DNA of 64,000 nucleotides from Flavobacterium sp. 9R (GCF_902506345.1 NZ_LR733413.1:2977974-3041973), one strand, 5' to 3'; numbered from the stretch's first letter, positions 1 through 9,309 are shown. The notes: generated by a model from the sequence alone, not told the origin. A program made the numbers and translations.

Positions 1-1045
1 ATAGCAATCCCATAAAAATAGAACCTGTATATAAGTTTCCAATTAAAGAGGAAGCGATTTCTGCAGGTTGCAATTTTTGACTCACAAAATCTTGATAAGC
101 TGGTGTCTTGCTGATTTCTTTGAGTTTGTTTTGGTATTCTTCGGGCGTTTCGTTTCCGGTAATAATTGCTTCGGTTGCATCTAATGCATAAATTTCCGTC
201 AACATACGTCGTCCTTGAAAGGCATACGGTAAGTGCATTACAATGCTTTTCCAGCTCTCATAAATCGTTTCAGAAGTATTTTTTTCTTTTTTGAAGGCAA
301 AGTAAGCGTTTTTGGTACGATCCATATAACATTGGTTCGAATACTGTCCGTCAAAGACCGGTTGGTCTTTGTGAATTTCAATTTCTCCTTCCAAATTATC
401 AAACCAAGCCTCGTTGTTGTTATTGCCTGTGATTTCTTGTTTTGAGATAGTTCTATAAGGTTTAAAAAAGTCAAATACCCCTTTCGTGCTTACGCCCCAA
501 TGATTCTCAAAAGCAATAATTCTTGGGTTAGCAGAGATGAGTAAGGCCACAGCTCCTGCACCTTGGGTGTATTCTCCTGTAGAGTTGAGGTCGTATTTGG
601 CAAAATCCGTAGTGACAACAATGGCTTTTTTGGTGGGATTTAATTTTACAAAATCTAAGCAATTTTGTAGTGCATCCACACCTCCAATACAGGCAAAAGT
701 AAAATCAACGGCATCGCAATGCGTTAAACAGTTTTCTCCAAATTTTTGTTCCATCAAGGCTACCAAAAACGAAGCGATGGGTTTTGAACTGTCGATTGCG
801 CTTTCAGTTCCAACGTAAATTCTAGCAATGTCCTCTAAAGCTATTTTTTGGTCTTGGATGAGTTTTGTTAGGGCATTGGCGCCAAAAACTACAGTATCTT
901 GATGGGTATCGGCGAGAGTCATATTGATCAATCCGAGTCCTTTTTGCAATTTTGCGGGTTCTATATTTCGAGCTTCTGCTAAGGTTTGTATGGGTAAGTG
1001 TATTTTGGCTACATCAAAGGATAGGGCGTCAATTCCGATTTTCAT
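1..1045 (-). CDS. Hydroxymethylglutaryl-CoA synthase, 3' end outside the window
   Basis: Reverse-strand frame open from an ATG at 1045 to the window edge, about 348 codons visible; the C-terminus lies beyond position 1. The protein starts MKIGIDALSF and carries the thiolase-fold signature around the catalytic cysteine (HCDAVDFTFACIGG) and the downstream EITGNNN and DGQYSNQCYM segments typical of bacterial HMG-CoA synthase. The enzyme condenses acetyl-CoA with acetoacetyl-CoA to HMG-CoA, the committed entry into the mevalonate route to isoprenoids, which flavobacteria use. Oddly short proteins can be read on the other strand here but they are antisense shadows. No promoter with both boxes is evident directly upstream. 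Family assignment is by motif reading and is quite secure; completeness cannot be judged. Confidence 0.88.
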   Translation of the reverse strand, partial: MKIGIDALSFDVAKIHLPIQTLAEARNIEPAKLQKGLGLINMTLADTHQDTVVFGANALTKLIQDQKIALEDIARIYVGTESAIDSSKPIASFLVALMEQKFGENCLTHCDAVDFTFACIGGVDALQNCLDFVKLNPTKKAIVVTTDFAKYDLNSTGEYTQGAGAVALLISANPRIIAFENHWGVSTKGVFDFFKPYRTISKQEITGNNNNEAWFDNLEGEIEIHKDQPVFDGQYSNQCYMDRTKNAYFAFKKEKNTSETIYESWKSIVMHLPYAFQGRRMLTEIYALDATEAIITGNETPEEYQNKLKEISKTPAYQDFVSQKLQPAEIASSLIGNLYTGSIFMGLL

Positions 1046-1393
1046 GGTATAAATTTTTCTATTGCAAAGGTAAAATGACAACGGGCAAATACAAGGTTTT
1101 TGGGGTATTATTGTGTTTTTGGGTTGCATTTTTTTTGATTAAAAGCAAAATAAAAAGCTTTGTTAGTAAATCTGTAATTTTAGTTTCTTTTTGGTCGAAA
1201 ATACTGTAGATATGGTAATTGTATTTTTTTTCTTTTTTTAAGTTTTGTTTAGAGTATAACGCCTAAAAATAACTGAAAAACAGTAGGATATTAAACACTT
1301 TAAAATCATTATAAATAAAGCAAAAAAGGTTGTGGTTCATGAGTAATTCGCTTATTTTTGTGTGAAATTTTTAATAATCTATATAAAAACATT
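1046..1393. other. Divergent intergenic region between HMG-CoA synthase and sdhC
   Basis: A 348-bp A/T-rich gap between two divergently transcribed genes. The only strong signal is the sdh promoter at 1330-1360. An open frame running through 952-1209 on the plus strand overlaps the antisense of the HMG-CoA synthase gene and has low-complexity Phe/Lys-rich content, so I do not count it as a gene. Confidence 0.6.
1330..1360 (+). promoter_or_regulatory. Promoter of sdhCAB (TTG-N20-TATTTTTG)
   Basis: TTG at 1330-1332 and TATTTTTG at 1353-1360 match the Flavobacterium housekeeping promoter pattern TTG-N17-23-TAnnTTTG. Transcription would start a few bases downstream, giving a leader of roughly 25-30 nt before the sdhC start at 1394. 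Confidence 0.7.
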
Positions 1394-2059
1394 ATGGCAC
1401 AAACTGCATTGTTAAAGTCTTCCATAGCCAGAAAAGTGGCGATGGCACTTTCGGGGCTTTTCTTAATTACTTTCTTGTCATTGCATTTTTTTATTAATAT
1501 GATATCGGTTTTTAGTGCGGATACTTTTAATGCAATGTCTCACTTTATGGGTTACAATCCATTGATTCAATTTGTTATGCAGCCTATTTTGATTGCAGGT
1601 GTAATTTTTCACTTTGTAATGGGGATAGTTTTAGAATTGCAAAACAAAAAAGCAAGACCTGTAGCTTATGCCAAATATGATGGAGCAGCTAATGCTTCTT
1701 GGGCTTCTAGAAATATGATTATTTCTGGATTGGTGGTTTTGGCTTTCTTAGGATTGCACTTTTATGATTTCTGGGTACACGAAATTACCTATAAATATGT
1801 AGAGGTTGGTGCAATTAACGAAACTCGCTATTTTGAAGAATTGGTTCATAAATTCGAGAGTCCAGTACGTACAGGTATTTACGTTGGCGCTTTTGTATTA
1901 TTGGCACTACACTTATGGCATGGTTTCAGTTCTTCTTTTCAATCAGTAGGATTCAATAACAAGTTTTCTTCTACTATTCAAAAATTAGGATATGCGTTCG
2001 CAATTGTGGTTCCTTTCGGATTCATTTTTATTGCTTTATTTCATCATTTTAATCATTAA
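1394..2059 (+). CDS. sdhC: Succinate dehydrogenase cytochrome b subunit
   Basis: 221-residue membrane anchor of succinate:quinone oxidoreductase (respiratory complex II). It begins MAQTALLKSSIARKVAMALS; an in-frame GTG 12 codons earlier (1358) overlaps the promoter, so the ATG at 1394 is preferred. Five hydrophobic helices are visible, and histidines inside them (FLSLHFF, VIFHFVMG, GLHFYDFW, LALHLWHG) are the expected axial ligands of two b haems. This is the single-subunit, five-helix anchor (type B) found in Bacteroidota, instead of separate SdhC and SdhD. It is followed after 12 nt by sdhA, so the three genes form one operon. The complex sits in the inner membrane and feeds electrons from succinate into menaquinone. 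Confidence 0.93.
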   Translation: MAQTALLKSSIARKVAMALSGLFLITFLSLHFFINMISVFSADTFNAMSHFMGYNPLIQFVMQPILIAGVIFHFVMGIVLELQNKKARPVAYAKYDGAANASWASRNMIISGLVVLAFLGLHFYDFWVHEITYKYVEVGAINETRYFEELVHKFESPVRTGIYVGAFVLLALHLWHGFSSSFQSVGFNNKFSSTIQKLGYAFAIVVPFGFIFIALFHHFNH

Positions 2060-2071
2060 TATCAATCGATA

Positions 2072-4081
2072 ATGAAACTAGATTCTAAAATACCAGAAGG
2101 TCACATTTCTCAAAAATGGACGGATTATAAAGATCACTTAAAATTAGTTGCTCCCAACAATCGCCCTAAGATTGATATTATTGTTGTTGGAACAGGACTT
2201 GCAGGAGCTTCTGCTGCGGCTTCATTTGCAGAAATGGGGTACAATGTAAAAGCATTCTGTTATCAAGATTCTCCTCGTCGTGCACACTCTATTGCTGCAC
2301 AAGGGGGAATTAATGCTGCCAAAAACTACCAAAATGACGGAGATAGTACATTCCGTTTGTTTTACGATACCATCAAAGGAGGAGATTATAGAGCACGTGA
2401 AGCTAACGTTCACCGTTTAGCAGAAGTGTCAAGCAATATTATTGATCAATGTGTGGCTCAAGGAGTTCCTTTTGCACGTGATTATGGAGGATTGCTTGAT
2501 AACCGTTCTTTTGGAGGAACTCAAGTACAACGTACGTTTTATGCAGCAGGACAAACTGGGCAACAATTGTTGCTAGGAGCCTATTCTGCTTTATCTAGAC
2601 AAATTGGTCTTGGTAAAGTAGATATGTACAACCGTCACGAAATGCTTGAATTAGTAAAAGTAAATGGTAAAGCTCGTGGAATCATTGCACGTAACTTAGT
2701 AACTGGTGAATTAGAGCGTCACTCAGCTCACGCAGTAATCATAGCAACTGGAGGATACGGAAATGTGTATTTCCTTTCTACCAATGCTATGGGTTCTAAC
2801 GTGACTGCAGGTTGGAAAATTCACAAACAAGGAGCTTTATTTGCTAACCCTTGTTATGTTCAAATTCACCCAACTTGTATTCCAGTTCATGGAACCAATC
2901 AATCTAAATTAACGTTGATGTCTGAGTCATTAAGAAACTCAGGGCGTATTTGGGTACCAAAGAAAAAAGAAGATGCTGAAGCGATTCGTGCGGGTAAATT
3001 AAAACCAACACAAATTGCAGAAGAAGATAGAGATTACTACTTAGAAAGAAAATACCCTGCATTTGGTAACTTAGTTCCTCGTGACGTTGCTTCTAGAGCA
3101 GCGAAAGAAGTTTGTGATGCTGGTCACGGAATTGAGGCTAACGATACTAATGAAGGAGTTTATTTGGATTTCTCTTCTGAGATTCAATCTAAAGGAAAAC
3201 AGGTAGCTTACGCTAGAGGAAATCACAATCCATCTCAAGAGGAAATTACTTCGCTAGGGAAAAAATGGTTAGAGGAAAAATATGGTAACTTGTTTACTAT
3301 GTATCAAAAAATCACTGACGAAAATCCATACGAAACGCCAATGAAGATTTATCCAGCGGTTCACTATACTATGGGTGGTGTTTGGGTTGATTATAACTTG
3401 CAATCTACAATTCCAGGTTGTTTCGTAGCTGGAGAAGCTAATTTCTCTGATCACGGTGCGAATCGTTTAGGAGCTTCTGCTTTGATGCAAGGTTTGGCAG
3501 ATGGTTATTTTGTATTGCCTTACACTGTTTCTGATTATTTAGCTGATGATATTCGTACAGGAAAAATTTCTACTGATTTGCCAGAATTCGTTGAAGCTGA
3601 AAACAATGTGAAAGCAAGTATCGAAAAATTCTTGAACAATAACGGGACCAAAACTGTAGATCATTTCCACAAACGCTTAGGTTTGATTATGTGGAATAAA
3701 GTGGGTATGGGACGTAATGAAAAAGGATTGAAAGATGCTATTCAAGAAATTGCAGCCTTAAAAGAAGAATTCTACAAAGATGTTTTTGTACCAGGAAGTG
3801 CTGATGAATTGAATCCAGAATTAGAAAAAGCACTTCGTGTAGCTGATTTTATTGAATTGGGACAATTGATGGCAATTGATGCATTACAAAGAAAAGAATC
3901 TTGTGGTGGTCACTTCCGTGAGGAATATCAAGATGCTGAAGGTGAAACTCTTCGTGATGATGAAAACTTTAAGTTTGTTGGCGCATGGGAATATATGGGC
4001 TATGACATTAATCAAGAGGTACTTCACAAAGAAGAATTGAAATACGAGTTTATTAAAATAGCAGCTAGAAATTACAAATAG
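2072..4081 (+). CDS. sdhA: Succinate dehydrogenase flavoprotein subunit
   Basis: 669-residue FAD-carrying catalytic subunit of complex II. An N-terminal Rossmann motif ([19 protein letters not shown], around residue 38) binds [23 protein letters not shown] contains the histidine that carries the covalent flavin; the C-terminal part has the substrate-site segments ([21 protein letters not shown]). Length agrees with the Bacteroidota/epsilon-type long flavoprotein. It oxidises succinate to fumarate at the cytoplasmic face of the inner membrane. It lies 12 nt after sdhC and 6 nt before sdhB, so translation is likely coupled. Nothing is missing from the catalytic set that I can see. Confidence 0.95.
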   Translation: MKLDSKIPEGHISQKWTDYKDHLKLVAPNNRPKIDIIVVGTGLAGASAAASFAEMGYNVKAFCYQDSPRRAHSIAAQGGINAAKNYQNDGDSTFRLFYDTIKGGDYRAREANVHRLAEVSSNIIDQCVAQGVPFARDYGGLLDNRSFGGTQVQRTFYAAGQTGQQLLLGAYSALSRQIGLGKVDMYNRHEMLELVKVNGKARGIIARNLVTGELERHSAHAVIIATGGYGNVYFLSTNAMGSNVTAGWKIHKQGALFANPCYVQIHPTCIPVHGTNQSKLTLMSESLRNSGRIWVPKKKEDAEAIRAGKLKPTQIAEEDRDYYLERKYPAFGNLVPRDVASRAAKEVCDAGHGIEANDTNEGVYLDFSSEIQSKGKQVAYARGNHNPSQEEITSLGKKWLEEKYGNLFTMYQKITDENPYETPMKIYPAVHYTMGGVWVDYNLQSTIPGCFVAGEANFSDHGANRLGASALMQGLADGYFVLPYTVSDYLADDIRTGKISTDLPEFVEAENNVKASIEKFLNNNGTKTVDHFHKRLGLIMWNKVGMGRNEKGLKDAIQEIAALKEEFYKDVFVPGSADELNPELEKALRVADFIELGQLMAIDALQRKESCGGHFREEYQDAEGETLRDDENFKFVGAWEYMGYDINQEVLHKEELKYEFIKIAARNYK

Positions 4082-4087
4082 AAAATC

Positions 4088-4849
4088 ATGAGCGCAGCAA
4101 AAAATATCAATATAAACCTTAAAATTTGGCGTCAAAAAAATGCTAAATCAAAAGGAAGCATGGAAAGTTATAAATTAGATAACGTTTCTACTGCCAGTTC
4201 GTTTTTGGAAATGTTAGACCAATTAAACGAGCAATTAGTTAACGAAAGAAAAGAACCTATCGCTTTTGACCACGACTGTCGTGAGGGAATCTGCGGAATG
4301 TGTTCTTTGTACATCAACGGACGTGCTCACGGACCAGACACAGGAATTACAACTTGTCAGTTGCACATGAGAATGTTCAACGATGGTGATACAATTTACA
4401 TTGAACCGTGGAGAAGTGCTGCTTTTCCAGTAATCAAAGATTTAGTTGTAGATCGTTCTTCATTTGATAGAATCCAACAAGCGGGAGGTTTCGTTTCTGT
4501 AAATACTTCTGGTAGAACAATGGATGCGAATGCTATTCCAATCCCAAAACACGATGCAGATAGAGCTTTTGAAGCAGCAGCTTGTATTGGTTGTGGAGCT
4601 TGTGTAGCTACTTGTAAAAATGGTTCAGCGATGCTATTCGTTGGAGCTAAAGTTTCACAGTACGCACTTTTACCACAAGGAAAAGTTGAGGCTACCAACC
4701 GTGTATTGAATATGGTTCGTCAGATGGATGAAGAAGGATTTGGAAACTGTACTAACACTGGAGCTTGTGAAATAGAATGTCCAAAAGGAATTTCTTTAGA
4801 GAATATTGCTCGTATGAACAGAGAGTATTTATCAGCAAGTTTGAAATAA
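4088..4849 (+). CDS. sdhB: Succinate dehydrogenase iron-sulfur subunit
   Basis: 253-residue electron-transfer subunit of complex II. The N-terminal half has a plant-type ferredoxin fold with the [2Fe-2S] cysteines in CREGICGMC and a further cysteine near TTC; the C-terminal half has [15 protein letters not shown] and [14 protein letters not shown], ligands of the [4Fe-4S] and [3Fe-4S] clusters. It passes electrons from the flavoprotein to the cytochrome b subunit. It is the last gene of the sdhCAB operon and is followed by a strong terminator at 4881-4917. Confidence 0.95.
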   Translation: MSAAKNININLKIWRQKNAKSKGSMESYKLDNVSTASSFLEMLDQLNEQLVNERKEPIAFDHDCREGICGMCSLYINGRAHGPDTGITTCQLHMRMFNDGDTIYIEPWRSAAFPVIKDLVVDRSSFDRIQQAGGFVSVNTSGRTMDANAIPIPKHDADRAFEAAACIGCGACVATCKNGSAMLFVGAKVSQYALLPQGKVEATNRVLNMVRQMDEEGFGNCTNTGACEIECPKGISLENIARMNREYLSASLK

Positions 4850-4880
4850 TTCTAATTGTCTTTAAGGCAAAGAAGAAATT

Positions 4881-4917
4881 AAAAAAACGCATCCAAATGA
4901 ATGGATGCGTTTTTTTA
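4881..4917 (+). terminator. Rho-independent terminator of sdhCAB
   Basis: A perfect stem AACGCATCCA / TGGATGCGTT with a six-base loop, preceded by A7 and followed by T7, directly downstream of sdhB. The symmetric A/T tracts could let it act in both directions. Confidence 0.9.
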
Positions 4918-4982
4918 TGTCTTGAATAGAGGGATTTTGTTTTGCTTATGTGTTTATAATCAATTTTTACTAAATTTAAATT

Positions 4983-5747
4983 ATGAAAATAGCCATCCTA
5001 CAAACTGCTTTAGTCTGGGAAAATCCAGCAGCGAATCGAATTCATTTTGAAGAAAAAATCAATTCGATTGATGAACCAGTTGACCTAATTGTATTGCCTG
5101 AAATGTTTACTTCAGGTTTTACTATGCGTCCTCATTTGGTAGCAGAACCGATGCTAGGCGAAACGATGGTGTGGTTGCAAAAGTTGGCTAAGGCAAAAAA
5201 AGCAGCCATCACTGGGAGTTTGGTTATTACTGAGAAAGGAAATTTCTATAACCGATTGGTGTTCGTTTTTCCTTCTGGAGAAATTAAGTTTTATGACAAA
5301 AGGCACTTGTTTACTTTGGCAGGAGAGGATAAAAAGTATACAGCAGGCAAAGAAAAAGTAATCATAGATTATTTGGGTTGGAAAATTTGCCCACTGATTT
5401 GTTATGATTTGCGTTTTCCTGTTTTTGCCCGAAATAGTGAAGAGTACGATGTGTTACTTTATGTAGCGAACTGGCCCAATACTCGAATTAACGCTTGGGA
5501 CGCCTTACTCAAAGCTCGGGCGATTGAAAATATGTGTTATACTATTGGAGTGAATAGAATAGGAGTAGATGCCAATCACCATTTATACAACGGACATTCA
5601 CAAGTACAAGATTATTTGGGTCGAGCCATTGTAGAACCACAAGAATCTGAAGGTGTTTTTATAGCTGCTTTAGAAAAAAGTGCATTATTGGAAACCAGAC
5701 AAAAACTAGGTTTCTTGAATGATAAAGATGATTTTGAAATCAAGTAA
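4983..5747 (+). CDS. Carbon-nitrogen hydrolase, omega-amidase (YafV/Nit2) type
   Basis: 254 residues with the nitrilase-superfamily triad visible: Glu40 in VLPEMF, Lys106 in FYDKRHLF and Cys140 in PLICYDLRFP. The combination YDLRFP after the nucleophile and GEDKKYTAG is that of the omega-amidase/YafV branch, which hydrolyses alpha-ketoglutaramate and related omega-amides to dicarboxylates and ammonia (metabolite repair in methionine or glutamine transamination). The protein is cytoplasmic, of normal length. It is a single-gene unit between the sdh terminator and convergent genes. The branch is well supported; the exact substrate is inferred from family. Confidence 0.85.
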   Translation: MKIAILQTALVWENPAANRIHFEEKINSIDEPVDLIVLPEMFTSGFTMRPHLVAEPMLGETMVWLQKLAKAKKAAITGSLVITEKGNFYNRLVFVFPSGEIKFYDKRHLFTLAGEDKKYTAGKEKVIIDYLGWKICPLICYDLRFPVFARNSEEYDVLLYVANWPNTRINAWDALLKARAIENMCYTIGVNRIGVDANHHLYNGHSQVQDYLGRAIVEPQESEGVFIAALEKSALLETRQKLGFLNDKDDFEIK

Positions 5748-5765
5748 ATTGATTATGAATTCGTT

Positions 5766-6197
5766 TTATTCAATCACACTAATTACCGTTTTTGGGTTTT
5801 TACAGCGTATGCTTATCTTTTGAAAAATCCATTCGTTTCCTTTTTTGTTGGCTGTAAAATCCATTTTTCCTTGGTTATGATTTCCTTTGATTCGTATAGT
5901 CGATGTAATAGAGGTGTCGTTATTAGAATAAATAATATTGCCCTCCAAAATAGTTAACTTGTCGATGGCTTCAATAGTTCCAAAAGTGGATTTGCTTTTT
6001 GAATTCACATTGGCTATAGCAATCGCTTTTTCAAAAACTTTAGTATCGGAATAGGCTTTAATAAACTGAGGAGCTTCGTTATTTAAAACTGGAATAATAG
6101 TATAAAAAGTTAAAAATAGGATTGCAATTGTAGTTGGAAGTAGCCATTTCCAATTTCGTTTCGTCCAAGAATCACTATCAATTACATCATTGTTCAT
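5766..6197 (-). CDS. Membrane-anchored protein, possibly Coa1 family
   Basis: 143 residues: a short cytoplasmic head (about 16 residues), one transmembrane helix (about residues 17-36), then a soluble domain ending in a CKNPKT motif. The soluble part, with LEGNIIYSN, RIKGNHNQGKMDF and a final NEWIFQKISI strand, resembles the cytochrome c oxidase assembly factor 1 (Coa1)-like domain seen in bacterial inner-membrane proteins, but I hold this loosely. It ends 19 nt from the convergent amidase gene and is followed upstream by the 6203-7870 lipoprotein gene only 5 nt away, so the two probably form an operon with the lipoprotein first. Confidence 0.55.
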   Translation of the reverse strand: MNNDVIDSDSWTKRNWKWLLPTTIAILFLTFYTIIPVLNNEAPQFIKAYSDTKVFEKAIAIANVNSKSKSTFGTIEAIDKLTILEGNIIYSNNDTSITSTIRIKGNHNQGKMDFTANKKGNEWIFQKISIRCKNPKTVISVIE

Positions 6198-6202
6198 CGC
6201 TT

Positions 6203-7870
6203 CTATTTTTTCGTCTTCTTATCTTTATCCTCTTTCTTTTTAGATTCAGGAGTGTAAGGGATGCTGAGGTCAAAAGTTTCGTTGTCATTCCAATTTGCCC
6301 TGACATCTTTAATAACTTTCGAATAATAGATTACTTCTTCTGCTTGACGTTTTTCTAAATAATTTCCACTATCCCATTTTCTGTTTTTGTTGTCATCATA
6401 GATAACTCTTAGGATGTAATCTTTAGGTTCAAGGAAATTAAATTCAATTTTTGTATTTTTTTCGGAGTAATCGTGAGCAAGTATTTCTCCTTTTTCATTT
6501 GTTAGTTCAATAATTATTGGAAAACGTTTAACATTTTGCAAATCAACAATTAAATTTCCATAATCACTTTCGCTTCGGGTTTCTAATTTATAGGTCAAGG
6601 TATCATTTGATTTCTCAAAAAAGTCAGTCAATGCTCCTGGTAATAACTGAATTTGGTACTTTTCTGAAGTGTTTTTTGGAAAGTTTAAAACTAACTTTTG
6701 ATTAAAATCGTCATAATTAGTTGTGAACTCGGTGTTTTTTGTTTTGCTGTCTTTTATAGAAATTTTGCTCTTATCAATTTTAACTAATGGTGTGGAGGAT
6801 TCTAAAGTGAATTCATCTCTCATATTCAAAATCCCGGTCTGAACAGCACTGATGCTTAAAGTATCCTTTTTCTGATTTTTGATTTTCACACTAAAATCGT
6901 TTGCATAGCTTTCTTTCTTGATATTTAATAGCAAAGAGTCTGCTTTTATAGGTTTGTACCATACTTGAAGCGAATCTTTTTTTGGAAACTGCGTAACAAT
7001 ACTTTCTAGAATTTGATTGTTATTTTTTAAGATGATTTTAGGTTTAGATTTTGAAAAATCTTGCTTTCCCTCATACCCAATTGCTATTTTGTTCCCTGAA
7101 ACTTGAGAAGGTTTTAAAGCTTTAAAAGGAAGTACTTCTTTGAATAATTCAATTTCGTAAACAGTATCATTTGGGATGGTTATGAATTGTTTGTGAAACC
7201 CAATTTTTTCTGTTTTCGGATTGAATTTATTGTTGTTATTACGGTCTTTCATCGCTACCAAAAGGTATTTTCCTGCCTTTAGATTTTCTAAACGAAACGT
7301 CTTTAAACTATCCAATGTATTGGTAATGTATCTTGGTGCACTAGTGTATACTACTGAATCTTTGAATTTTTCATTCACTTCATACAGCATTACAGAAACA
7401 AACGATTCTACTTCTCTATCAAGAGCGTCTTTCACTCTACCACCAAGAGCAAGCGAATCGATATAAGGTCCCGTAGAGAAAACATACTTGAATTGGTTCA
7501 AAGGATTGCCTTCGTTGTTGTCGGTAATACTTTGTCCAAAATTAAAACTATAGGTTGTATTGGGTTGTAAAGTGTCTTTGATTTGAATAGTGAGGTATTT
7601 CGTTACAGTAGACGGAATAATCAACGGCTCATTTTTCATTGGTGGAGAAACGATGAGTTGTTTTTCTAGTCCTTTTAGTTTGATATATTCATCAAAAGTA
7701 AGTTTGATTTGATTGCCTTTAAAATTGGTGCTAAAATTTTCTGGGAAACTAATCTTAAGTGTTGGGGCAATGGTATCTTTTAAACCACCTGTGATACTTC
7801 CTTTTTTGGCACAGCCAATACAAACGAAAAGAAAAAGGAACAAAAGAAAACGGTAGTTGGATTGCGACAT
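6203..7870 (-). CDS. Ig-like domain lipoprotein
   Basis: 555 residues starting with a lipoprotein signal (hydrophobic stretch then CIGC, cleavage before the second cysteine). After a linker there is a bacterial Ig-like (SbsA-type) segment, recognisable by TFDEYIKLKG and the TTYSFNFGQSI pattern, followed by several beta-rich repeats and a lysine-rich C-terminus. Such proteins are common in Bacteroidota, attached to the outer membrane or periplasmic face; the function is unknown. A segment around residues 165-235 (GKYLLVAMKDRNNNNKFNP) resembles DUF-type beta-sandwich modules with aspartate-rich loops that may bind calcium. It is the likely first gene of the two-gene unit with the Coa1-like protein. 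Confidence 0.75.
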   Translation of the reverse strand: MSQSNYRFLLFLFLFVCIGCAKKGSITGGLKDTIAPTLKISFPENFSTNFKGNQIKLTFDEYIKLKGLEKQLIVSPPMKNEPLIIPSTVTKYLTIQIKDTLQPNTTYSFNFGQSITDNNEGNPLNQFKYVFSTGPYIDSLALGGRVKDALDREVESFVSVMLYEVNEKFKDSVVYTSAPRYITNTLDSLKTFRLENLKAGKYLLVAMKDRNNNNKFNPKTEKIGFHKQFITIPNDTVYEIELFKEVLPFKALKPSQVSGNKIAIGYEGKQDFSKSKPKIILKNNNQILESIVTQFPKKDSLQVWYKPIKADSLLLNIKKESYANDFSVKIKNQKKDTLSISAVQTGILNMRDEFTLESSTPLVKIDKSKISIKDSKTKNTEFTTNYDDFNQKLVLNFPKNTSEKYQIQLLPGALTDFFEKSNDTLTYKLETRSESDYGNLIVDLQNVKRFPIIIELTNEKGEILAHDYSEKNTKIEFNFLEPKDYILRVIYDDNKNRKWDSGNYLEKRQAEEVIYYSKVIKDVRANWNDNETFDLSIPYTPESKKKEDKDKKTKK

Positions 7871-7981
7871 ATCAGTTTAACATTAGGAAGTACAAAATAA
7901 CAATTATATTTACTGTAATTAAAATCTTTTTTGGAGTTTTAATGGAGTTGGTTTTGCTAATTTTACCTTAAAATTAAATTA

Positions 7982-8383
7982 ATGAATAAAATAGAACACA
8001 TAGGAATAGCGGTCAAAGATTTGCAAGCCTCTAATTTGCTTTTTGAAAAATTATTCGGAGCGCCCGCTTATAAAGAAGAAGTAGTAGTTTCTGAAGGAGT
8101 GAAAACCTCTTTTTTTCAAAATGGTCCCAATAAAATAGAATTATTAGAAGCTACTAATCCAGAAAGTCCCATTGCTAAATTTATTGAAAAAAAAGGAGAA
8201 GGCATTCATCACATTGCATTTGATGTGACCGATATTGTAGCTGAGATAGCAAGACTAGAAGGTGAAGGATTTGTGGTTTTAAATCCAACGCCAAAGAAAG
8301 GTGCCGACAATAAATTAGTAGCTTTTTTACACCCAAAATCTACCAATGGGGTTTTGATTGAGTTGTGTCAGGAAATTATATAG
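7982..8383 (+). CDS. mce: Methylmalonyl-CoA epimerase
   Basis: 133 residues, a complete pair of vicinal-oxygen-chelate (glyoxalase fold) half domains. The metal ligands are visible: His in KIEHIGIAV at the N-terminus, His in GIHHIAFDV near the middle, and Glu in the final VLIELCQE strand. It interconverts (S)- and (R)-methylmalonyl-CoA between propionyl-CoA carboxylase and the mutase, in propionate and branched-chain amino-acid breakdown. Length is typical. It is the last chromosomal gene before the tRNA that carries the integrated element. Confidence 0.92.
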   Translation: MNKIEHIGIAVKDLQASNLLFEKLFGAPAYKEEVVVSEGVKTSFFQNGPNKIELLEATNPESPIAKFIEKKGEGIHHIAFDVTDIVAEIARLEGEGFVVLNPTPKKGADNKLVAFLHPKSTNGVLIELCQEII

Positions 8384-8476
8384 TTTTTTAAATACTTTAT
8401 AAAGCTTCATTTTCAGTAGATTCCACTCAGAAGGCTACTGTTTAATGATAAAATTCAAAATCCACGATTAAAATAT

Positions 8477-8507
8477 TTGGTCTGAACAAAAAATAGTAGT
8501 AATATTG
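8477..8507 (+). promoter_or_regulatory. Promoter of the CAU tRNA
   Basis: TTG at 8477-8479, 20-nt spacer, then TAATATTG at 8500-8507, one base off the TAnnTTTG -7 box. Predicted start lies about 8 nt before the tRNA. Confidence 0.55.
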
Positions 8508-8520
8508 CAAACTCTAAACC

Positions 8521-8594
8521 GGTCCTATAGCTCAGCTGGTTAGAGCACCTGACTCATAATCAGGTGGTCCCTGGTTCGAGCCCAGGTGGGACCA
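8521..8594 (+). tRNA. tRNA with anticodon CAU (elongator Met or Ile2)
   Basis: A full cloverleaf: acceptor GGTCCTA pairs with TGGGACC (8587-8593, one G-U pair), D-arm AGCTCAGCTGGTTAGAGC, anticodon stem CCTGA/TCAGG with loop CTCATAA, T-arm CCTGG-TTCGAGC-CCAGG, discriminator A8594. CCA is not encoded. Anticodon CAU reads Met codons, or AUA if the C is modified to lysidine; the sequence alone does not settle which. The 3' part from the anticodon loop on is the attachment site of the 18-kb element. Confidence 0.95.
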
Positions 8595-8595
8595 C
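8552..8595. repeat. attL: 44-bp direct repeat inside the tRNA 3' half
   Basis: Bases 8552-8595, from the anticodon loop to one base beyond the discriminator, are repeated without mismatch at 26670-26713. The tRNA stays intact here because the element brings or restores the 3' half. The repeat is the crossover region of the tyrosine integrase encoded near the other end. Confidence 0.93.
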
Positions 8596-8608
8596 TAGTA
8601 AAATCAAG

Positions 8609-8640
8609 GGTTTCAAGATTCATTTCTTGGAACCTTTTTT
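8609..8640 (+). terminator. Element-borne terminator just after the tRNA
   Basis: Stem GGTTTCAAGA / TCTTGGAACC (one G-U) with a six-base loop, followed by T6. It lies inside the element and replaces the original tRNA terminator, which is now at 26723-26756 behind attR. Confidence 0.8.
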
Positions 8641-8643
8641 TAT

Positions 8644-8667
8644 AAGCAAGATTTGAGCAAGGTTTTT
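8644..8667. repeat. Left-end AAGCAAGATTT repeats, possible integrase arm site
   Basis: AAGCAAGATTT at 8644-8654 is followed 11 bp later by a variant GAGCAAGGTTT (8655-8665). The same 11-mer occurs twice at 26546-26568 near the other end. Location just inside both att sites suggests arm-type binding sites for the integrase; this is inference. Confidence 0.5.
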
Positions 8668-8686
8668 ATCAAGAGATTTTATTATT

Positions 8687-9079
8687 TTATAATTCTTTAA
8701 TAATTGAATTATAAATCTTAGGTGTTTTCCCCCAAGAGTAACCACCAAATTCTGACCAAGAACTTGAATTTTTTATATTATCCGGTAACTCAGCAACTGC
8801 ATCATCGTGTCGGTATAATTTTATCACATCATTTTCAATAAATGCAATGTAGATTTCTTTATTGATGTATTTTTTGTCAACCGTAAATCTTCCTTTCAGT
8901 TGAATTTTCATCATGTCATCTCCGTTAATAGCAATAAAGTCTGCGCCCTGCCAATCATCGTTTAGTCTCAGTGAATTGAACCCGTAATCTGCAAGTGATG
9001 AAGCAACCTTATGAAAGTTATAGTTTTCCTTTTGCTTAGAGTTTAATTCAGTATACTTTATTTTTTTTAGGTTTTCCAT
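8687..9079 (-). CDS. Small PD-(D/E)XK-like protein
   Basis: 130 residues. A helical N-terminus (about residues 13-34) is followed by a beta-rich core with Asp47 in GADFIAIN and Gln60/Lys62 in KIQLKGRF, the D-x(n)-Q-x-K arrangement found in PD-(D/E)XK proteins such as DUF4365-type and intron-associated endonucleases. The C-terminus is Ser/Trp/Gly-rich (SSWSEFGGYSWGKTP). No other domain is visible. It is the first gene inside attL, transcribed towards the tRNA and ending 47 nt after the element-borne terminator. It could be a nuclease with a restriction or repair role, or a catalytically modified relative. The fold is my reading of motifs only. Confidence 0.6.
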   Translation of the reverse strand: MENLKKIKYTELNSKQKENYNFHKVASSLADYGFNSLRLNDDWQGADFIAINGDDMMKIQLKGRFTVDKKYINKEIYIAFIENDVIKLYRHDDAVAELPDNIKNSSSWSEFGGYSWGKTPKIYNSIIKEL

Positions 9080-9258
9080 AACTTATTTTTGTTTGATTAA
9101 CTGTACATTCAAATTGATAAAAATCTCCGTGAAATCAGGGGTGTAGAATTCTAAGGTTGGAGTATTGTAAAGTTTTTTTAATTTCATAAGATTACAAAGT
9201 TAGTTAAGTCAATGTTGAATTTTAAATTTTAAATAGCTTTTTATTATTATAAAAAACA

Positions 9259-9291
9259 AAAATCCCCTATCCATTTAGTGGCGGGGATTTT
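9259..9291 (-). terminator. Terminator of the 9310-9639 gene
   Basis: Stem AAAATCCCC (9259-9267) / GGGGATTTT (9283-9291), read on the minus strand and followed there by a T-rich run. It sits 18 nt after the stop of the minus-strand gene. Confidence 0.75.
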
Positions 9292-9309
9292 GATTTGTTT
9301 TGAAAATTA

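Noticed and set aside
952..1209. 85-residue frame over the HMG-CoA synthase start
   Set aside because: Largely antisense to the HMG-CoA synthase head, Phe/Lys-rich; not a gene.
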